In this document: positions 6,852-15,809 of the stretch, in pieces
How positions within the stretch are numbered: position 1 is the first letter of the stretch
Layout of the letters: each line of letters opens with the position of its first letter
Source: Candidatus Aminicenantes bacterium UBA2190
Lineage (GTDB): Bacteria; Acidobacteriota; Aminicenantia; UBA2199
Direction: 5' to 3'
DNA: 64,000 nucleotides
Assembly: GCA_002335385.1 (NCBI GenBank)
Contig: DCVK01000008.1
Span: 1-64,000, forward strand
Made by a program: the position numbers and the translations under genes
Notes under the pieces: generated by a model
What the model was told of the DNA's origin: nothing
What the model saw: the letters and a program-made list of their open reading frames with translations, nothing else
Database searches by the model: none

Positions 6852-9161
6852 ATGGCCAAGGTAAGAAAAGGGAATTCCGATGACAGCGAATTATCGCTTA
6901 AGAACGAGATTTTCGGGGTCTTTTCGCTTTTTTTCTCCTTTTTCCTGATTTTCAGCCTGGGCAGCTTCAATCCCCTCGATCCCAGCTTCTTCCACTCGGC
7001 GCCGGCGCGCGTGGTCACCAACTTCGGCGGCCGCCTGGGTTCCGAGCTCTCGGCCCTGCTGTTCAACCTCTTCGGTTTCGCCTCCCTTTTGTTCATACTC
7101 ATCTTCCTTTTCCTGACCGCCTATTTCTTCTTTAACCGCCGCCTCAACCGGGCGGTGAGCAAGGGAACGGGCTTCGGCATCCTCCTCCTCTCGCTGTCGG
7201 CGCTGCTGGCCAATCTCAATCCCGAGGCGCTTGTATCGGGGCAGGCGGTTCGGTCGGGCGGCATGGTCGGGCTGCTGATCAACGATTTCGTCAGCGGCCA
7301 GATCAAGGGCGTTTTTGCCGCCGCGCTCTTTCTCTGCCTGCTGGGCATCTCGCTGGTGCTGATCGCCAAGATCTCGATCCGGAACATCATCGTCTTCCTC
7401 TGGGGGCTGCTGGCCAGGGGAGGGGGCCTGCTGGCAGGCTCTTTCCGCCAGCGCCTGGAGGCCATGCGCCGCAACCGCGACCGCAGGAAGGTCCAGGAGA
7501 AATACGACGCCGGCGAGGGGAACTTCGTCTTCAAGGGGCGGCAGACGCTCAAGGAGAAGGAAAGCGAGTCCGCGGGGCGCGCCGAAAAAAGGGCCCCCGT
7601 GGCGGCGACCGCCAGGACCGTCATCAGGAAACCGAGCAAGCTGCCGGAGGAGAGCGGCATCTTCCCCGAGCTGGAGCAGGAATTCCTGCCCGATGCCCAG
7701 TACAAGCCGCCGCCCATGACCTACCTCGACGCCCCGACCGCCAAGAGCCAGATCGACATCGACGAGCTCGAGGAGAAGAAGCAGGAACTGTCGCAGCGGC
7801 TGAAGGAATTCAAGATCAACGGCGAGATCGCCGAGTTCACGCCGGGCCCGGTGATCACCACCTTCGAGTTCGTCCCCGACATCGGCGTCAAGGTCAAGGA
7901 CGTCTCGGGGCTGACCGAGGACCTGGCGCTGGTGGTCAAGGCCCAGTACGTGCGCATCGAGCGCATCCTGGGCAAGAAGGCCATCGGCATCGAGATCCCC
8001 AACAAGAAGCGCGAGATCATCCACCTGCGCGAGCTGCTGGAGACGCCGCAGTACAAGCAGTCGAGCTCGCCGCTGACCCTGGCGCTGGGCAAGACGGCCA
8101 GCGGCGACATCTTCATCTCCGACCTGAAGGAAATGCCGCACCTGCTGATCGCCGGCGCCACCGGCAGCGGCAAGAGCGTGGCCATCCATTCCATCATCCT
8201 CAGCATCCTCTACAAGTCGTCGCCCAAGGCCGTGAAGTTCATCATGATCGACCCCAAGCGCATCGAACTGGCCGTCTACAACTCGCTGCCGCACCTGCTC
8301 ACCCCGGTGGTGGTCAACCCCAAGTTGGCCAAGAATGCACTGGACTGGGCCGTCTTCGAGATGGAGAACCGCTACAAGAAGCTGGCCATGCTGCAGGTGC
8401 GCAACATCGAGCAGTACAACAAGAAGCTGGAGATGCTCATCCAGTCCGAGGACGAGGAGCTGGAGCATCTCGACGACAGGGAGACCATCCCCTACATCGT
8501 GATCATCATCGACGAGCTGGCCGACCTGATGATGGCCTCGGCGCGCGAGATCGAGGACGACGTGCTGCGCCTGGCGCAGAAGTCGCGGGCCATCGGCATT
8601 CACCTCATCCTGGCCACGCAGCGGCCCTCCATCGACGTCATCACCGGCCCGATCAAGAACAACTTCCCCTCGCGCATGGCGCTGGCCGTGCCCTCGCGCT
8701 ACGATTCGCGCACCATCATCGACCAGATGGGCGCCGAGAAGCTCCTGGGCAACGGCGACATGCTGTTCCTGCCGCCCAAGACCGCCACCCTCATCCGCCT
8801 GCACTCGGCCTACGTGTCGGAGCCGGAAACGGTGCGCGTGGTCAACTACCTGGCCAAGCAGGCCAAGCCCGAGTTCAACACCCAGATCATCAAGCATACG
8901 TCCCCGAGGGAGGAGCAGGGCGAGGAACAGGAGCTGGACGAGATGTTCTTCGAGGCCGCCGAGGTGATCATCACTACCGGCCAGGCGTCGGCGTCCTACC
9001 TGCAGCGCAAGCTGAGCGTGGGCTTCGCCCGCGCCGGCCGCCTGATCGACCAGCTGCAGGAGAAGGGGGTCATCTCGCCCTCCAACAGCAAGAACCAGCG
9101 CGAGATCCTCATGACCCTGGACGAGCTCAAGGAGATCGGCAAGGAAGCAGCCGCCGACTGA
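6852..9161 (+). CDS. ftsK: FtsK/SpoIIIE family DNA translocase
   Basis: A 769-residue protein that pumps DNA through the closing septum and helps resolve chromosome dimers. The N-terminus holds about four membrane helices within the first 190 residues (for example IFGVFSLFFSFFLIFSLGSF). A short linker leads to the alpha/beta motor domain with Walker A GATGSGKSV (about residues 434-442) and Walker B YIVIIIDELADLMM (about 549-562). The C-terminal gamma winged-helix DNA-reading domain is present (ITTGQASASYLQRKLSVGFA, ending near residue 755). Length is typical of the shorter, SpoIIIE-like members. ATG at 6852 is chosen because a consensus promoter ends 8 bases upstream. Confidence 0.97.
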   Translation: MAKVRKGNSDDSELSLKNEIFGVFSLFFSFFLIFSLGSFNPLDPSFFHSAPARVVTNFGGRLGSELSALLFNLFGFASLLFILIFLFLTAYFFFNRRLNRAVSKGTGFGILLLSLSALLANLNPEALVSGQAVRSGGMVGLLINDFVSGQIKGVFAAALFLCLLGISLVLIAKISIRNIIVFLWGLLARGGGLLAGSFRQRLEAMRRNRDRRKVQEKYDAGEGNFVFKGRQTLKEKESESAGRAEKRAPVAATARTVIRKPSKLPEESGIFPELEQEFLPDAQYKPPPMTYLDAPTAKSQIDIDELEEKKQELSQRLKEFKINGEIAEFTPGPVITTFEFVPDIGVKVKDVSGLTEDLALVVKAQYVRIERILGKKAIGIEIPNKKREIIHLRELLETPQYKQSSSPLTLALGKTASGDIFISDLKEMPHLLIAGATGSGKSVAIHSIILSILYKSSPKAVKFIMIDPKRIELAVYNSLPHLLTPVVVNPKLAKNALDWAVFEMENRYKKLAMLQVRNIEQYNKKLEMLIQSEDEELEHLDDRETIPYIVIIIDELADLMMASAREIEDDVLRLAQKSRAIGIHLILATQRPSIDVITGPIKNNFPSRMALAVPSRYDSRTIIDQMGAEKLLGNGDMLFLPPKTATLIRLHSAYVSEPETVRVVNYLAKQAKPEFNTQIIKHTSPREEQGEEQELDEMFFEAAEVIITTGQASASYLQRKLSVGFARAGRLIDQLQEKGVISPSNSKNQREILMTLDELKEIGKEAAAD

Positions 9162-9226
9162 TCACGGACGGCTGGACTAAATGATCTGCCATGCTGGGGA
9201 GTATACCAAGCGGCGGCAGGAGGGGC

Positions 9227-9751
9227 ATGACTGAAGAGGAGTTGATCCGCTGCGCCCAGCTGGGCGATCGCGACGCCTTTGCCGGGCTCGTCTCCTCTCA
9301 TGAGAAGAAGCTCCTGGCCCTGTGCTGGAACATGCTGGGCGAGCGCGAAGAGGCCCGCGACGCCGCCCAGGAGGCTCTGCTGCAGGCCTTCCAGAATTTC
9401 GCGCAGTTCGATGCCGGCCGCAGCTTCGTCAAGTGGCTGCTGGGCATCGGCGCCAAGCGCTGCCTGGACCGCCTGCGCAAGCGGCGGACGTTCCTGAAGT
9501 ATTTCCAGGACTACGCCCGCGAGTGGGGGAAGCCGGCTGCGCCGGCGATGGACGGCTGCGGAGATGAGCGCGCCGGGCGGCTGCTGCAGAAGTTGTCGGC
9601 GCGGGAACGGGCGGCGATCTCCCTGGCGGTGTTCGAGGATTTTAGCGCCCGCGAGATCGCGGCGCTGCAGGGATGCTCGGAGAACACCGTGCGCGTGCAC
9701 CTGTTCAATGCCCGCTGGAAGCTGAGAAAGGAGGTGGCCAATGGCCTGTAA
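9227..9751 (+). CDS. ECF-type RNA polymerase sigma factor
   Basis: A 174-residue sigma-70 family protein with region 2 (ELIRCAQLGDRDAFAGLVSS and MLGEREEARDAAQEALLQAF) and region 4 helix-turn-helix (LSARERAAISLAVFEDFSAR, then EIAALQGCSENTVRVHLFNA). It lacks regions 1 and 3, as in extracytoplasmic-function sigmas. The ATG at 9227 is preferred to an ATG at 9191 because AGGAGGGG sits just upstream. It overlaps the next gene, a membrane protein with an anti-sigma-type zinc motif, by 11 bases. That is the usual sigma/anti-sigma arrangement. Its regulon is unknown, but the adjacent TonB-domain gene is a likely target. Confidence 0.92.
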   Translation: MTEEELIRCAQLGDRDAFAGLVSSHEKKLLALCWNMLGEREEARDAAQEALLQAFQNFAQFDAGRSFVKWLLGIGAKRCLDRLRKRRTFLKYFQDYAREWGKPAAPAMDGCGDERAGRLLQKLSARERAAISLAVFEDFSAREIAALQGCSENTVRVHLFNARWKLRKEVANGL

Positions 9752-10208
9752 ATGGGCGCGCTTTGCCTACCGCATGTTGCCCCTGCCCGCCTGGAGGGCG
9801 TTCCTGCTTGACCGGCACATCGACGGCTGCCCGCGCTGCCAGGCCCAGGCGCTCGGCGACGCCGCCATCCTCTCCCTGGGCGTGACGCCGGCCGGCTTGC
9901 AGAATGAACCGCCGCTCCGTCCTTTCGCCTCGGCAGCCGTGCGTTCCAGGGGGTTCCGGCCCGCCTGGCGCTTCGCCTTCGGCTTTTTTCTGGTTGCGGC
10001 CATCCTGGGCGGCGCTTTCGCCATCTGGCGAGGTGTTTCTGGCGAATTCCTACCGCAGGGGATCGTCACCGTCTCGGAGACCGAGGACGACGCCCGCGTC
10101 TTTGCCGTGCTCGAGGCGCGGATCGGCGATGCGCCTGCCCGTCCGGTCATTTTTGCTCCCGGGCAGCCGGGGATGACGATCGTCTGGTTTGAAAAAAATC
10201 GGAATTGA
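9741..10208 (+). CDS. Putative zinc-finger transmembrane anti-sigma factor
   Basis: A 155-residue protein with a short cytoplasmic N-terminus carrying HIDGCPRCQA. This is the HxxxCxxC zinc motif (H26, C30, C33) of ZAS-type anti-sigma factors. One membrane helix (FAFGFFLVAAILGGAFAIW) and a C-terminal outside domain of about 60 residues ending IVWFEKNRN follow. It starts inside the end of the ECF sigma gene (ATG at 9741), which implies translational coupling. The predicted role is to hold the sigma at the membrane until an envelope signal arrives. The call rests on motif and context; overall similarity to known anti-sigmas is weak. Confidence 0.72.
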   Translation: MACKWARFAYRMLPLPAWRAFLLDRHIDGCPRCQAQALGDAAILSLGVTPAGLQNEPPLRPFASAAVRSRGFRPAWRFAFGFFLVAAILGGAFAIWRGVSGEFLPQGIVTVSETEDDARVFAVLEARIGDAPARPVIFAPGQPGMTIVWFEKNRN

Positions 10209-10224
10209 AACAAGGAGAATTCCA

Positions 10225-11367
10225 ATGAAAAAGACCATTATTCTTTTGATATGGCTGATCCTGGTCCTGGCCTTCCCTGTCCGGGCGGAGGTCGCCCTTG
10301 ATATCAAGCTCAATTTCTTCGGCCCGGGCGCAGAGACCGGGGGCAAGCCCGGCGTGGCCACGTCGTTCCATCTCAAGCCGCTGGTGCAGCGCAACCTGCA
10401 GGTCAAGTTCACGGCCGATAGCCTGCTGGCCGAGCTGCGCAAGACGTTCAACGCCCCCGAGGTCACGCTGTTGGCGTCCTCCGACCTGGCCTGGCGATCG
10501 GGCGGCCCGGCATCGGTCACGCAGACCGTGCAGATGCAGGGCCGGGATTACGTCCTGGTCCTGACCCCCCTGCCCAGGCCCGGCGCGGTGAACTTCAAGG
10601 TCGGCGTGGTGGAGGAAAAAGGGGAAAAGAGGATCCAGAAGATCCTGCTCGACACCGAGATCGTCCTCCCCGACGGCGAAGTGGCCATGCTGGGGTTCCG
10701 CGACTCCGCCGAGCACAGCTATTTCATCGCTTTTTACGTACAGGGGCGGGACGAGGAGTTCGGCAGGGATGCGGTGCGCGTCTCCGGCGCCGTCAAGCCG
10801 AAGCTGGTCAAACAGGTGAAGCCCGTCTATCCGAAGGAAGCGAAGGAAAAGAGGCTGCAAGGCAAGGTGATCGTGGAGGCCGTGGCCGGCAAGGACGGCA
10901 AGGTGAAAGATGTCCGCCCCGTCTCCTCGCCCGACCCGTTGCTCACTCAAGCCGCCCTGGAAGCCATCCGGCAGTGGGCCTATGATCCCTTTCTGGTCGA
11001 GGGAGCCCCCAAAGAGGTAATGTTCACGGTCACGGTCGTGTTCCGGCTGGATGGCGTAAATAGCCAAGACGCTTCGGGCGCCCTGACCCGCCTGGAGGAT
11101 GCGCAGAAGCCGAAGCTGGTCAGGAAGGTCAATCCCGTCTATCCCGAGGAGGCCGCGAAAAACAAGGTCCAGGGGACCGTGGTCCTGGAGGCCGTGATCG
11201 ATGAAAGCGGAAAGGTGAAGGCGCTGCGCATGCTCAAGTCACCGGATAAGCTCCTGACCCAGGCCGCTCTCGACGCCGTCAAGGCCTGGGAATACGAGCC
11301 TTTTGTCAAGGACGGCAAGGCCAAGAAGGTGGCCTTCACGGTGACGGTGACCTTCACCTTGAAGTAA
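10225..11367 (+). CDS. Exported protein with two tandem TonB C-terminal domains
   Basis: A 380-residue protein with a signal peptide (MKKTIILLIWLILVLAFPVR, then A-E), an N-terminal region of about 170 residues without clear family, and two consecutive TonB-C modules of about 85 residues. The modules begin KPKLVKQVKPVYPKEAKEKR and KPKLVRKVNPVYPEEAAKNK and each ends in TVTV.F.L. The duplicated modules are obviously related to each other. There is no proline-rich spanning linker and no ExbBD-binding membrane anchor, so it is unlikely to be a classical TonB energy transducer. TonB-C repeats are common in Acidobacteriota envelope proteins. The ATG at 10225 has AAGGAG at a proper distance. It follows the sigma/anti-sigma pair and ends at a strong terminator. 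Confidence 0.82.
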   Translation: MKKTIILLIWLILVLAFPVRAEVALDIKLNFFGPGAETGGKPGVATSFHLKPLVQRNLQVKFTADSLLAELRKTFNAPEVTLLASSDLAWRSGGPASVTQTVQMQGRDYVLVLTPLPRPGAVNFKVGVVEEKGEKRIQKILLDTEIVLPDGEVAMLGFRDSAEHSYFIAFYVQGRDEEFGRDAVRVSGAVKPKLVKQVKPVYPKEAKEKRLQGKVIVEAVAGKDGKVKDVRPVSSPDPLLTQAALEAIRQWAYDPFLVEGAPKEVMFTVTVVFRLDGVNSQDASGALTRLEDAQKPKLVRKVNPVYPEEAAKNKVQGTVVLEAVIDESGKVKALRMLKSPDKLLTQAALDAVKAWEYEPFVKDGKAKKVAFTVTVTFTLK

Positions 11368-11388
11368 TCAGGACGAATTCCCATCACC

Positions 11389-11420
11389 GCCGCCCCCGCC
11401 CGGTGCGGGGGCGGCTTTTC
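11389..11420 (+). terminator. Rho-independent terminator after the sigma/TonB cassette
   Basis: An 11-bp perfect GC stem (GCCGCCCCCGC at 11389-11399 pairing with 11405-11415) around a 5-nt loop is followed by TTTT. It lies between the convergent TonB-repeat gene and holA. Confidence 0.88.
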
Positions 11421-11456
11421 TTCGCCCGGAGTTCGCTGCCGTCGTGAGCGCCCGGG

Positions 11457-12524
11457 CTATTTCAGGAACTTGACCTGGAAGACGAAGTTCTGCAGCGAGA
11501 TGCGCGCCGATTCCTCGCCGCTGGTCTTGGACTCGTAGTCGAGGCGGTAGATCAGGTTGAGCACGGCCTGGATCTTGGCGTCGGGGAAATGCTTGACCAG
11601 GGCGATGAACTTGTTCAGGATGAAGGACGGCTGCTGCAGGACCTTGCCGATGTCGGCCACCGAGAAGCGGTGGCGCAGGAGGAACTTGGCCGTGTAGATC
11701 TTGTGGTAGTAGGAGATGAGGGTGCCGATGATGAAGCTGGGCTTGACGCCGTTGATGAACAGGTACTTGAGGATGTCGAGGTAGGCGGCGGCGTCCTCGC
11801 GCTCGATGGCCTCGGTCAGGTCCCAGATGGAGTGGGAGTTGATGCCGGTGATCAGCTCGTCGACCTCCTCGCTGCCGATGGTCAGGGTCTTGGCGGCGGC
11901 GGCCTCCAGCTTGGGCAGCTGGTGGATGATGGAGACGAAGTCGTCGGCCATGACCTCCTGGATGCGCTCGACGGCGCCGGTGCTGATGGCGATCTTGCGC
12001 TCCTTCATGTAGTTCTTGATGAAATTGCGGATTTCCCCTTCGCTGGTGCGGTCCAGGTCGATGCTGACCGTGTGCGGCGAATCCAGGTTGTCCCGCAGCC
12101 GGGAAAGCTTGTCCCTTTTCAGCTGCTTGTAATCGTCGCGGCTCAGGTCCAGGGAGACATAGACAATGAGGGTGGCGTGCGGGTTGGGCTTCTGCAGGTA
12201 GGCGGCGAAGGCTTTCTTGGCGGCCGCGTTCAGGGATATCTTCTTCTCGTCGCGGATGACCACGGTGATGACTTTCTGGGCGCTGATGAAGAAGCTGGAA
12301 CTGTTGGCCTCGTCCAGGATGTCCTCCCAGCCGACCTCCTCCTCGCCGTCGAAATAGTAGCGCTTGAAGTTGAATTCGTTGCGCTCCTGGCCGAAGGCGC
12401 GCCCGACCTCGGCGATAACCTGCTCGCCCAGGAACTCGTTGAAGCCGTACAGCAGCAGCAGGGGCGGAGATTTCTTTTCGGACTGGACGCGGCCGAGGAA
12501 GGCGAAGAACGTCGACTCGGGCAT
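11457..12524 (-). CDS. holA: DNA polymerase III delta subunit
   Basis: A 355-residue clamp-loader subunit that opens the beta sliding clamp. The N-terminus PPLLLLYGFNEFLGEQVIAE is the typical HolA opening. The AAA+ core follows, and the C-terminal collar helices include HSIWDLTEAIEREDAAAYLD and LISYYHKIYTAKFLLRH. As usual for delta, it has no functional Walker A. It overlaps lptE by one base (TGATG), so the two are translationally coupled. The order leuS-lptE-holA is the same as in many proteobacteria, which supports both assignments. Confidence 0.92.
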   Translation of the reverse strand: MPESTFFAFLGRVQSEKKSPPLLLLYGFNEFLGEQVIAEVGRAFGQERNEFNFKRYYFDGEEEVGWEDILDEANSSSFFISAQKVITVVIRDEKKISLNAAAKKAFAAYLQKPNPHATLIVYVSLDLSRDDYKQLKRDKLSRLRDNLDSPHTVSIDLDRTSEGEIRNFIKNYMKERKIAISTGAVERIQEVMADDFVSIIHQLPKLEAAAAKTLTIGSEEVDELITGINSHSIWDLTEAIEREDAAAYLDILKYLFINGVKPSFIIGTLISYYHKIYTAKFLLRHRFSVADIGKVLQQPSFILNKFIALVKHFPDAKIQAVLNLIYRLDYESKTSGEESARISLQNFVFQVKFLK

Positions 12525-13039
12525 CAGAAATTTTCCAGGATGGAGGTGACGATGCTGGCGGCGAACTTGCCGGCGATGCGGTCCAAAGAACCCGATTCCT
12601 GGGAAAAGAAGTCATCGTTGTCGGTGTCGTAGGTCTCCTGGAAGGAGAGGCCTTTCCCCTGGAAGAACATCTCGCTGCTCCGCAAGTCGACCAGGCGCAC
12701 GTCGAGGGTCAGGCGCACCTCGTAGAGGTTGGCCGCACCGGCCTCGGAATAGGAGAGCGGCGTGACGCGGAAGGCGGTGATCGTCCCTTCCAGCAGCAGG
12801 TCGGCTTCGGCCTGGGACTCGAGCAGGCGCAGCCGGCTGCGGCGGATGAACTCCTCGCGGACGGCAAAGGTGACGAACTGCTCGGCCTGCGGACGCGGCG
12901 TCTGATTCTTGAAGGCCGGGATGGCGATGGTCGCCGCCCCCGGAGGCAGGTTCTTGCCGCGCCCGGCCAGGCGGTAGCCGCAGCGCAGGCTCAGCAGCGC
13001 CGCCAGCAGCAACAGCAGCGGCATCGCCAGGCGTTTCAT
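12524..13039 (-). CDS. lptE: LPS-assembly lipoprotein LptE
   Basis: A 171-residue lipoprotein. The signal sequence MKRLAMPLLLLLAALLSLRC ends at Cys20, followed by GYRLAGRGKNLPPGAATIAI. The GYxLxG...P motif just after the Cys is typical of LptE. The body PAFKNQTPRPQAEQFVTFAV and the segment SEAGAANLYEVRLTLDVRLV match the family. LptE plugs the LptD barrel and helps place LPS on the outer leaflet, so the organism should have an LPS-bearing outer membrane. It starts within the stop of leuS (ATGA overlap) and its stop overlaps the holA start. Confidence 0.88.
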   Translation of the reverse strand: MKRLAMPLLLLLAALLSLRCGYRLAGRGKNLPPGAATIAIPAFKNQTPRPQAEQFVTFAVREEFIRRSRLRLLESQAEADLLLEGTITAFRVTPLSYSEAGAANLYEVRLTLDVRLVDLRSSEMFFQGKGLSFQETYDTDNDDFFSQESGSLDRIAGKFAASIVTSILENF

Positions 13040-15639
13040 CGGCAGACGATGCTCAGCATCTTGTTCTTGACGAAGATCATCTTCACCACCTGGCGGCCGG
13101 CCAGCAGCTGGCGGACCTTTTCCCGTCCCAGCGCCTCGGCCTTCACGGTCTCCTCGTCCCAGTCCAGCGGCACGGTCACCTTGTCCTTGATCCTGCCGTT
13201 GACCTGGATCATGACGTTGACCGCCTCGGCGGCGGCCACCTCGGGGTCGAACGCCGGCCAGCCGGCGCGGTAGACGCTGCCTTCTCCTCCCATCTGTTGC
13301 CGGACCTCTTCGGCCAGGTGCGGGGTGAACGGGGCCATGAGCAGGACCAGTGTCTCGGCTAGCTCGGAGACGACGGACGGGTCGAGGCCTTCCGCCAGCG
13401 CCTCCCTGTCGACCGGCGCGTAGGCGTAGATCTCGTTGAGCAGTTCCATGACGGCGGCGACGGCCGTGTTGAACTGGAAGGTCTCGATCTGCGCCCCGAC
13501 CTTCTGCACCGTCTGGTGCAGCTTGCGGCGCACCCGGCGGGCTTCCGCCGCGGCCGGACCCGGCAGCGCCGCGCGCCAGTCGCCGCGGTAGATGGGCAGC
13601 GCCGCCTGCAACCAGCGCCAGACGCGGCCGACGAAACGGTGCGAGCCCTGGATGCCCTCCTCGCTCCAATGGACGTCGTCCTCGAAAGGCGCCACGAACA
13701 TCTCGTACACGCGCAGCGAATCGGCTCCGTAGCGCTCGATCATCTCGTCGGGGGTCACGACGTTGCCCTTGGACTTGGACATGCGCGCCCAGCGCCAGAC
13801 GACCTGGTCGGCGGGGATGTGATCGCGCTCGTCGTGCTTGAGTACGATCCAGTCGACGATCTTTTCGCCGCCGTCGCTCCCGTCCTCCCGGGAGCACGGC
13901 CGGCGGCCGGGGGTGAGTGCCAGCAGCGAGCCCTGGTTGCGCAGGATCAGGAAGGGTTCCTCGAAGCCCAGCAGCCCCTCGTCGAACAGCACCTTGGTCC
14001 AGAAGCGGGCATAGAGCAGGTGCGAGCGGGCGTGCTCGATGCCGCCGGTATAGAGGTCCACCGGCAGCCAGTAGTCGATGGCCGGGCGCGAGGCGAAGGC
14101 GTTTTCGTTCTCCGGGTCGGCGAAGCGCAGAAAATACCATGAAGAGCAGGCGTAGCCGCCCATGGTGTCGGTTTCGCGCCGGGCCGGGCCGCCGCATTTC
14201 GGGCAGGGGGTGTTCACGAAATCGGCAATGGCCGCCAGCGGCGACTCGCCGGTGCCCGAGGGCCGGTAGTTCTCCACGTCGGGCAGCAGCACCGGCAGCT
14301 GCGACTCGGGGACCGGCACCTCGCCGCAGTCGGGGCAGTGGACGATGGGGATCGGCGCCCCCCAGTAGCGCTGGCGCGAGATCAGCCAGTCGCGCAGCCG
14401 GTAGTGGACCGTCGCCCGCCCGATGCCCTTCTCCTGCAGCCAGGAGGTGACGGCCTTCTTGAACTCGGTCGTGGCCAGGCCGTTCCAGCGCCCGGAGTGG
14501 ACGGCGATGCCCTCGCCGGGCTCGGCCGCCGTGAGCTCATAGGTCGAGCCGTCCGGGCTCACCACCTGCACGACCGGCAGCTGGAATTTCCCGGCGAACT
14601 CGAAATCGCGCGCGTCGTGCCCCGGCACGCACATGATGGCGCCGGTGCCGTACCCCATCAGCACGTAGTCGGCGATCCACACCGGGATCTTCTCGTCGTT
14701 GACCGGATTGACGGCATAGGCGCCGGTGAAGACGCCGGTCTTGGCGCGCTCGGCGTTGAGCCGGTCGATCTCCGACTCGCCCTGCGCCTTGCGCACGTAG
14801 GCTTCCACCTCGGTGCGCCGCTCCGGCGTGGTCAGGGCGGCGACCTGCGGGTGCTCGGGGGCCAGCACCATGAACGTGGCGCCGAACAGGGTGTCGGGGC
14901 GGGTGGTGAAGACGCGGATGGGCGGCCCGTCGCCCTCGACGGCGAAGTCGACCTCGGCCCCCTCGCTGCGGCCGATCCAGTCGCGCTGCATCTCCTTCAT
15001 GCCCTCCGACCAGTCAAGCTTCTCCAGGTCGGCCAGCAGGCGGTCGGCATAGGCGGTGATGCGGAAGAACCACTGGGGCATCGGCTTCTTTTCCACGGCG
15101 GAGTCGCAGCGCCAGCAGCGGCCGTCCCGGACCTCCTCGTTGGCCAGGCCGGTCTTGCAGGCGGGGCACCAGTTGATGGGGGCGGTGGCGCGATAGGCCA
15201 GGCCTTTGCGCAGCAGGAGCAGGAACATCCACTGGGTCCACTTGTAGTAGCCGGGATGGCTGGAGTTGATCTCGCGTTCCCAGTCATAGGAGCAGCCGGT
15301 CTTGACCAGTGTCTCGCGGTAGGCGGCGGCGTACTCGGGCACCATCTCGCGCGGGTTGCGGTTGCGGCGGATGGCCTCGTTCTCGGCCGGCTGCCCGAAA
15401 GCGTCCCAGCCCATGGGATGGAGGACATTGAAGCCGCGCATGCTTTTGTAGCGGCAGAAAGCGTCGGTGGGGACGTAATTCTTGAGGTGGCCGACGTGGA
15501 GCCCCGAGCCCGAAGGGTAGGGGAACATCTCCAGGCAATAGTATTTCGGCCTGTTTTCCCCGGAAACTGCCTGGAAAGTCCGGCGGTCGCGCCAGATGCG
15601 CTGCCACTTGGCCTCGATTTCCCTGAAACTGTAGTTCAT
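13036..15639 (-). CDS. leuS: Leucyl-tRNA synthetase
   Basis: An 867-residue class I aminoacyl-tRNA synthetase. HIGH-type motif HVGHLKNYVPTDA lies near residue 48, a CP1 editing domain spans roughly residues 220-420, and the catalytic lysine loop is KMSKSKGNVV (about 617-626). A C-terminal anticodon-binding region ends KMIFVKNKMLSIVCR. A zinc-ribbon-like CPAC...CWRCD insertion sits near residue 160-180. A short extra stretch (ALTPGRRPCSREDGSDGGEK) precedes the KMSKS region. It is the first gene of leuS-lptE-holA and is expressed from a clear minus-strand promoter. Confidence 0.98.
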   Translation of the reverse strand: MNYSFREIEAKWQRIWRDRRTFQAVSGENRPKYYCLEMFPYPSGSGLHVGHLKNYVPTDAFCRYKSMRGFNVLHPMGWDAFGQPAENEAIRRNRNPREMVPEYAAAYRETLVKTGCSYDWEREINSSHPGYYKWTQWMFLLLLRKGLAYRATAPINWCPACKTGLANEEVRDGRCWRCDSAVEKKPMPQWFFRITAYADRLLADLEKLDWSEGMKEMQRDWIGRSEGAEVDFAVEGDGPPIRVFTTRPDTLFGATFMVLAPEHPQVAALTTPERRTEVEAYVRKAQGESEIDRLNAERAKTGVFTGAYAVNPVNDEKIPVWIADYVLMGYGTGAIMCVPGHDARDFEFAGKFQLPVVQVVSPDGSTYELTAAEPGEGIAVHSGRWNGLATTEFKKAVTSWLQEKGIGRATVHYRLRDWLISRQRYWGAPIPIVHCPDCGEVPVPESQLPVLLPDVENYRPSGTGESPLAAIADFVNTPCPKCGGPARRETDTMGGYACSSWYFLRFADPENENAFASRPAIDYWLPVDLYTGGIEHARSHLLYARFWTKVLFDEGLLGFEEPFLILRNQGSLLALTPGRRPCSREDGSDGGEKIVDWIVLKHDERDHIPADQVVWRWARMSKSKGNVVTPDEMIERYGADSLRVYEMFVAPFEDDVHWSEEGIQGSHRFVGRVWRWLQAALPIYRGDWRAALPGPAAAEARRVRRKLHQTVQKVGAQIETFQFNTAVAAVMELLNEIYAYAPVDREALAEGLDPSVVSELAETLVLLMAPFTPHLAEEVRQQMGGEGSVYRAGWPAFDPEVAAAEAVNVMIQVNGRIKDKVTVPLDWDEETVKAEALGREKVRQLLAGRQVVKMIFVKNKMLSIVCR

Positions 15640-15671
15640 TGCTTTTCCTTGGAACCGCTGTGCGATCGTCC

Positions 15672-15700
15672 ATTATACCGGAAAAAACCCGGCGCGACAA
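15672..15700 (-). promoter_or_regulatory. Promoter of leuS-lptE-holA
   Basis: Minus strand TTGTCG (15695-15700), 17-nt spacer, perfect TATAAT (15672-15677), about 32 nt upstream of the leuS ATG. The divergent membrane-fusion gene has a weaker TATAAC at 15787-15792. Confidence 0.72.
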
Positions 15701-15809
15701 TCTCGTCCCCGCGAGACAGGAACGGTCGCGCCGCGACCGCGCGGCCGGCCGGGCGGCCGTGCTGAACCATCGACCGGCAGGTTTCGTATAACGCGTCTCA
15801 GGAGCAAGG

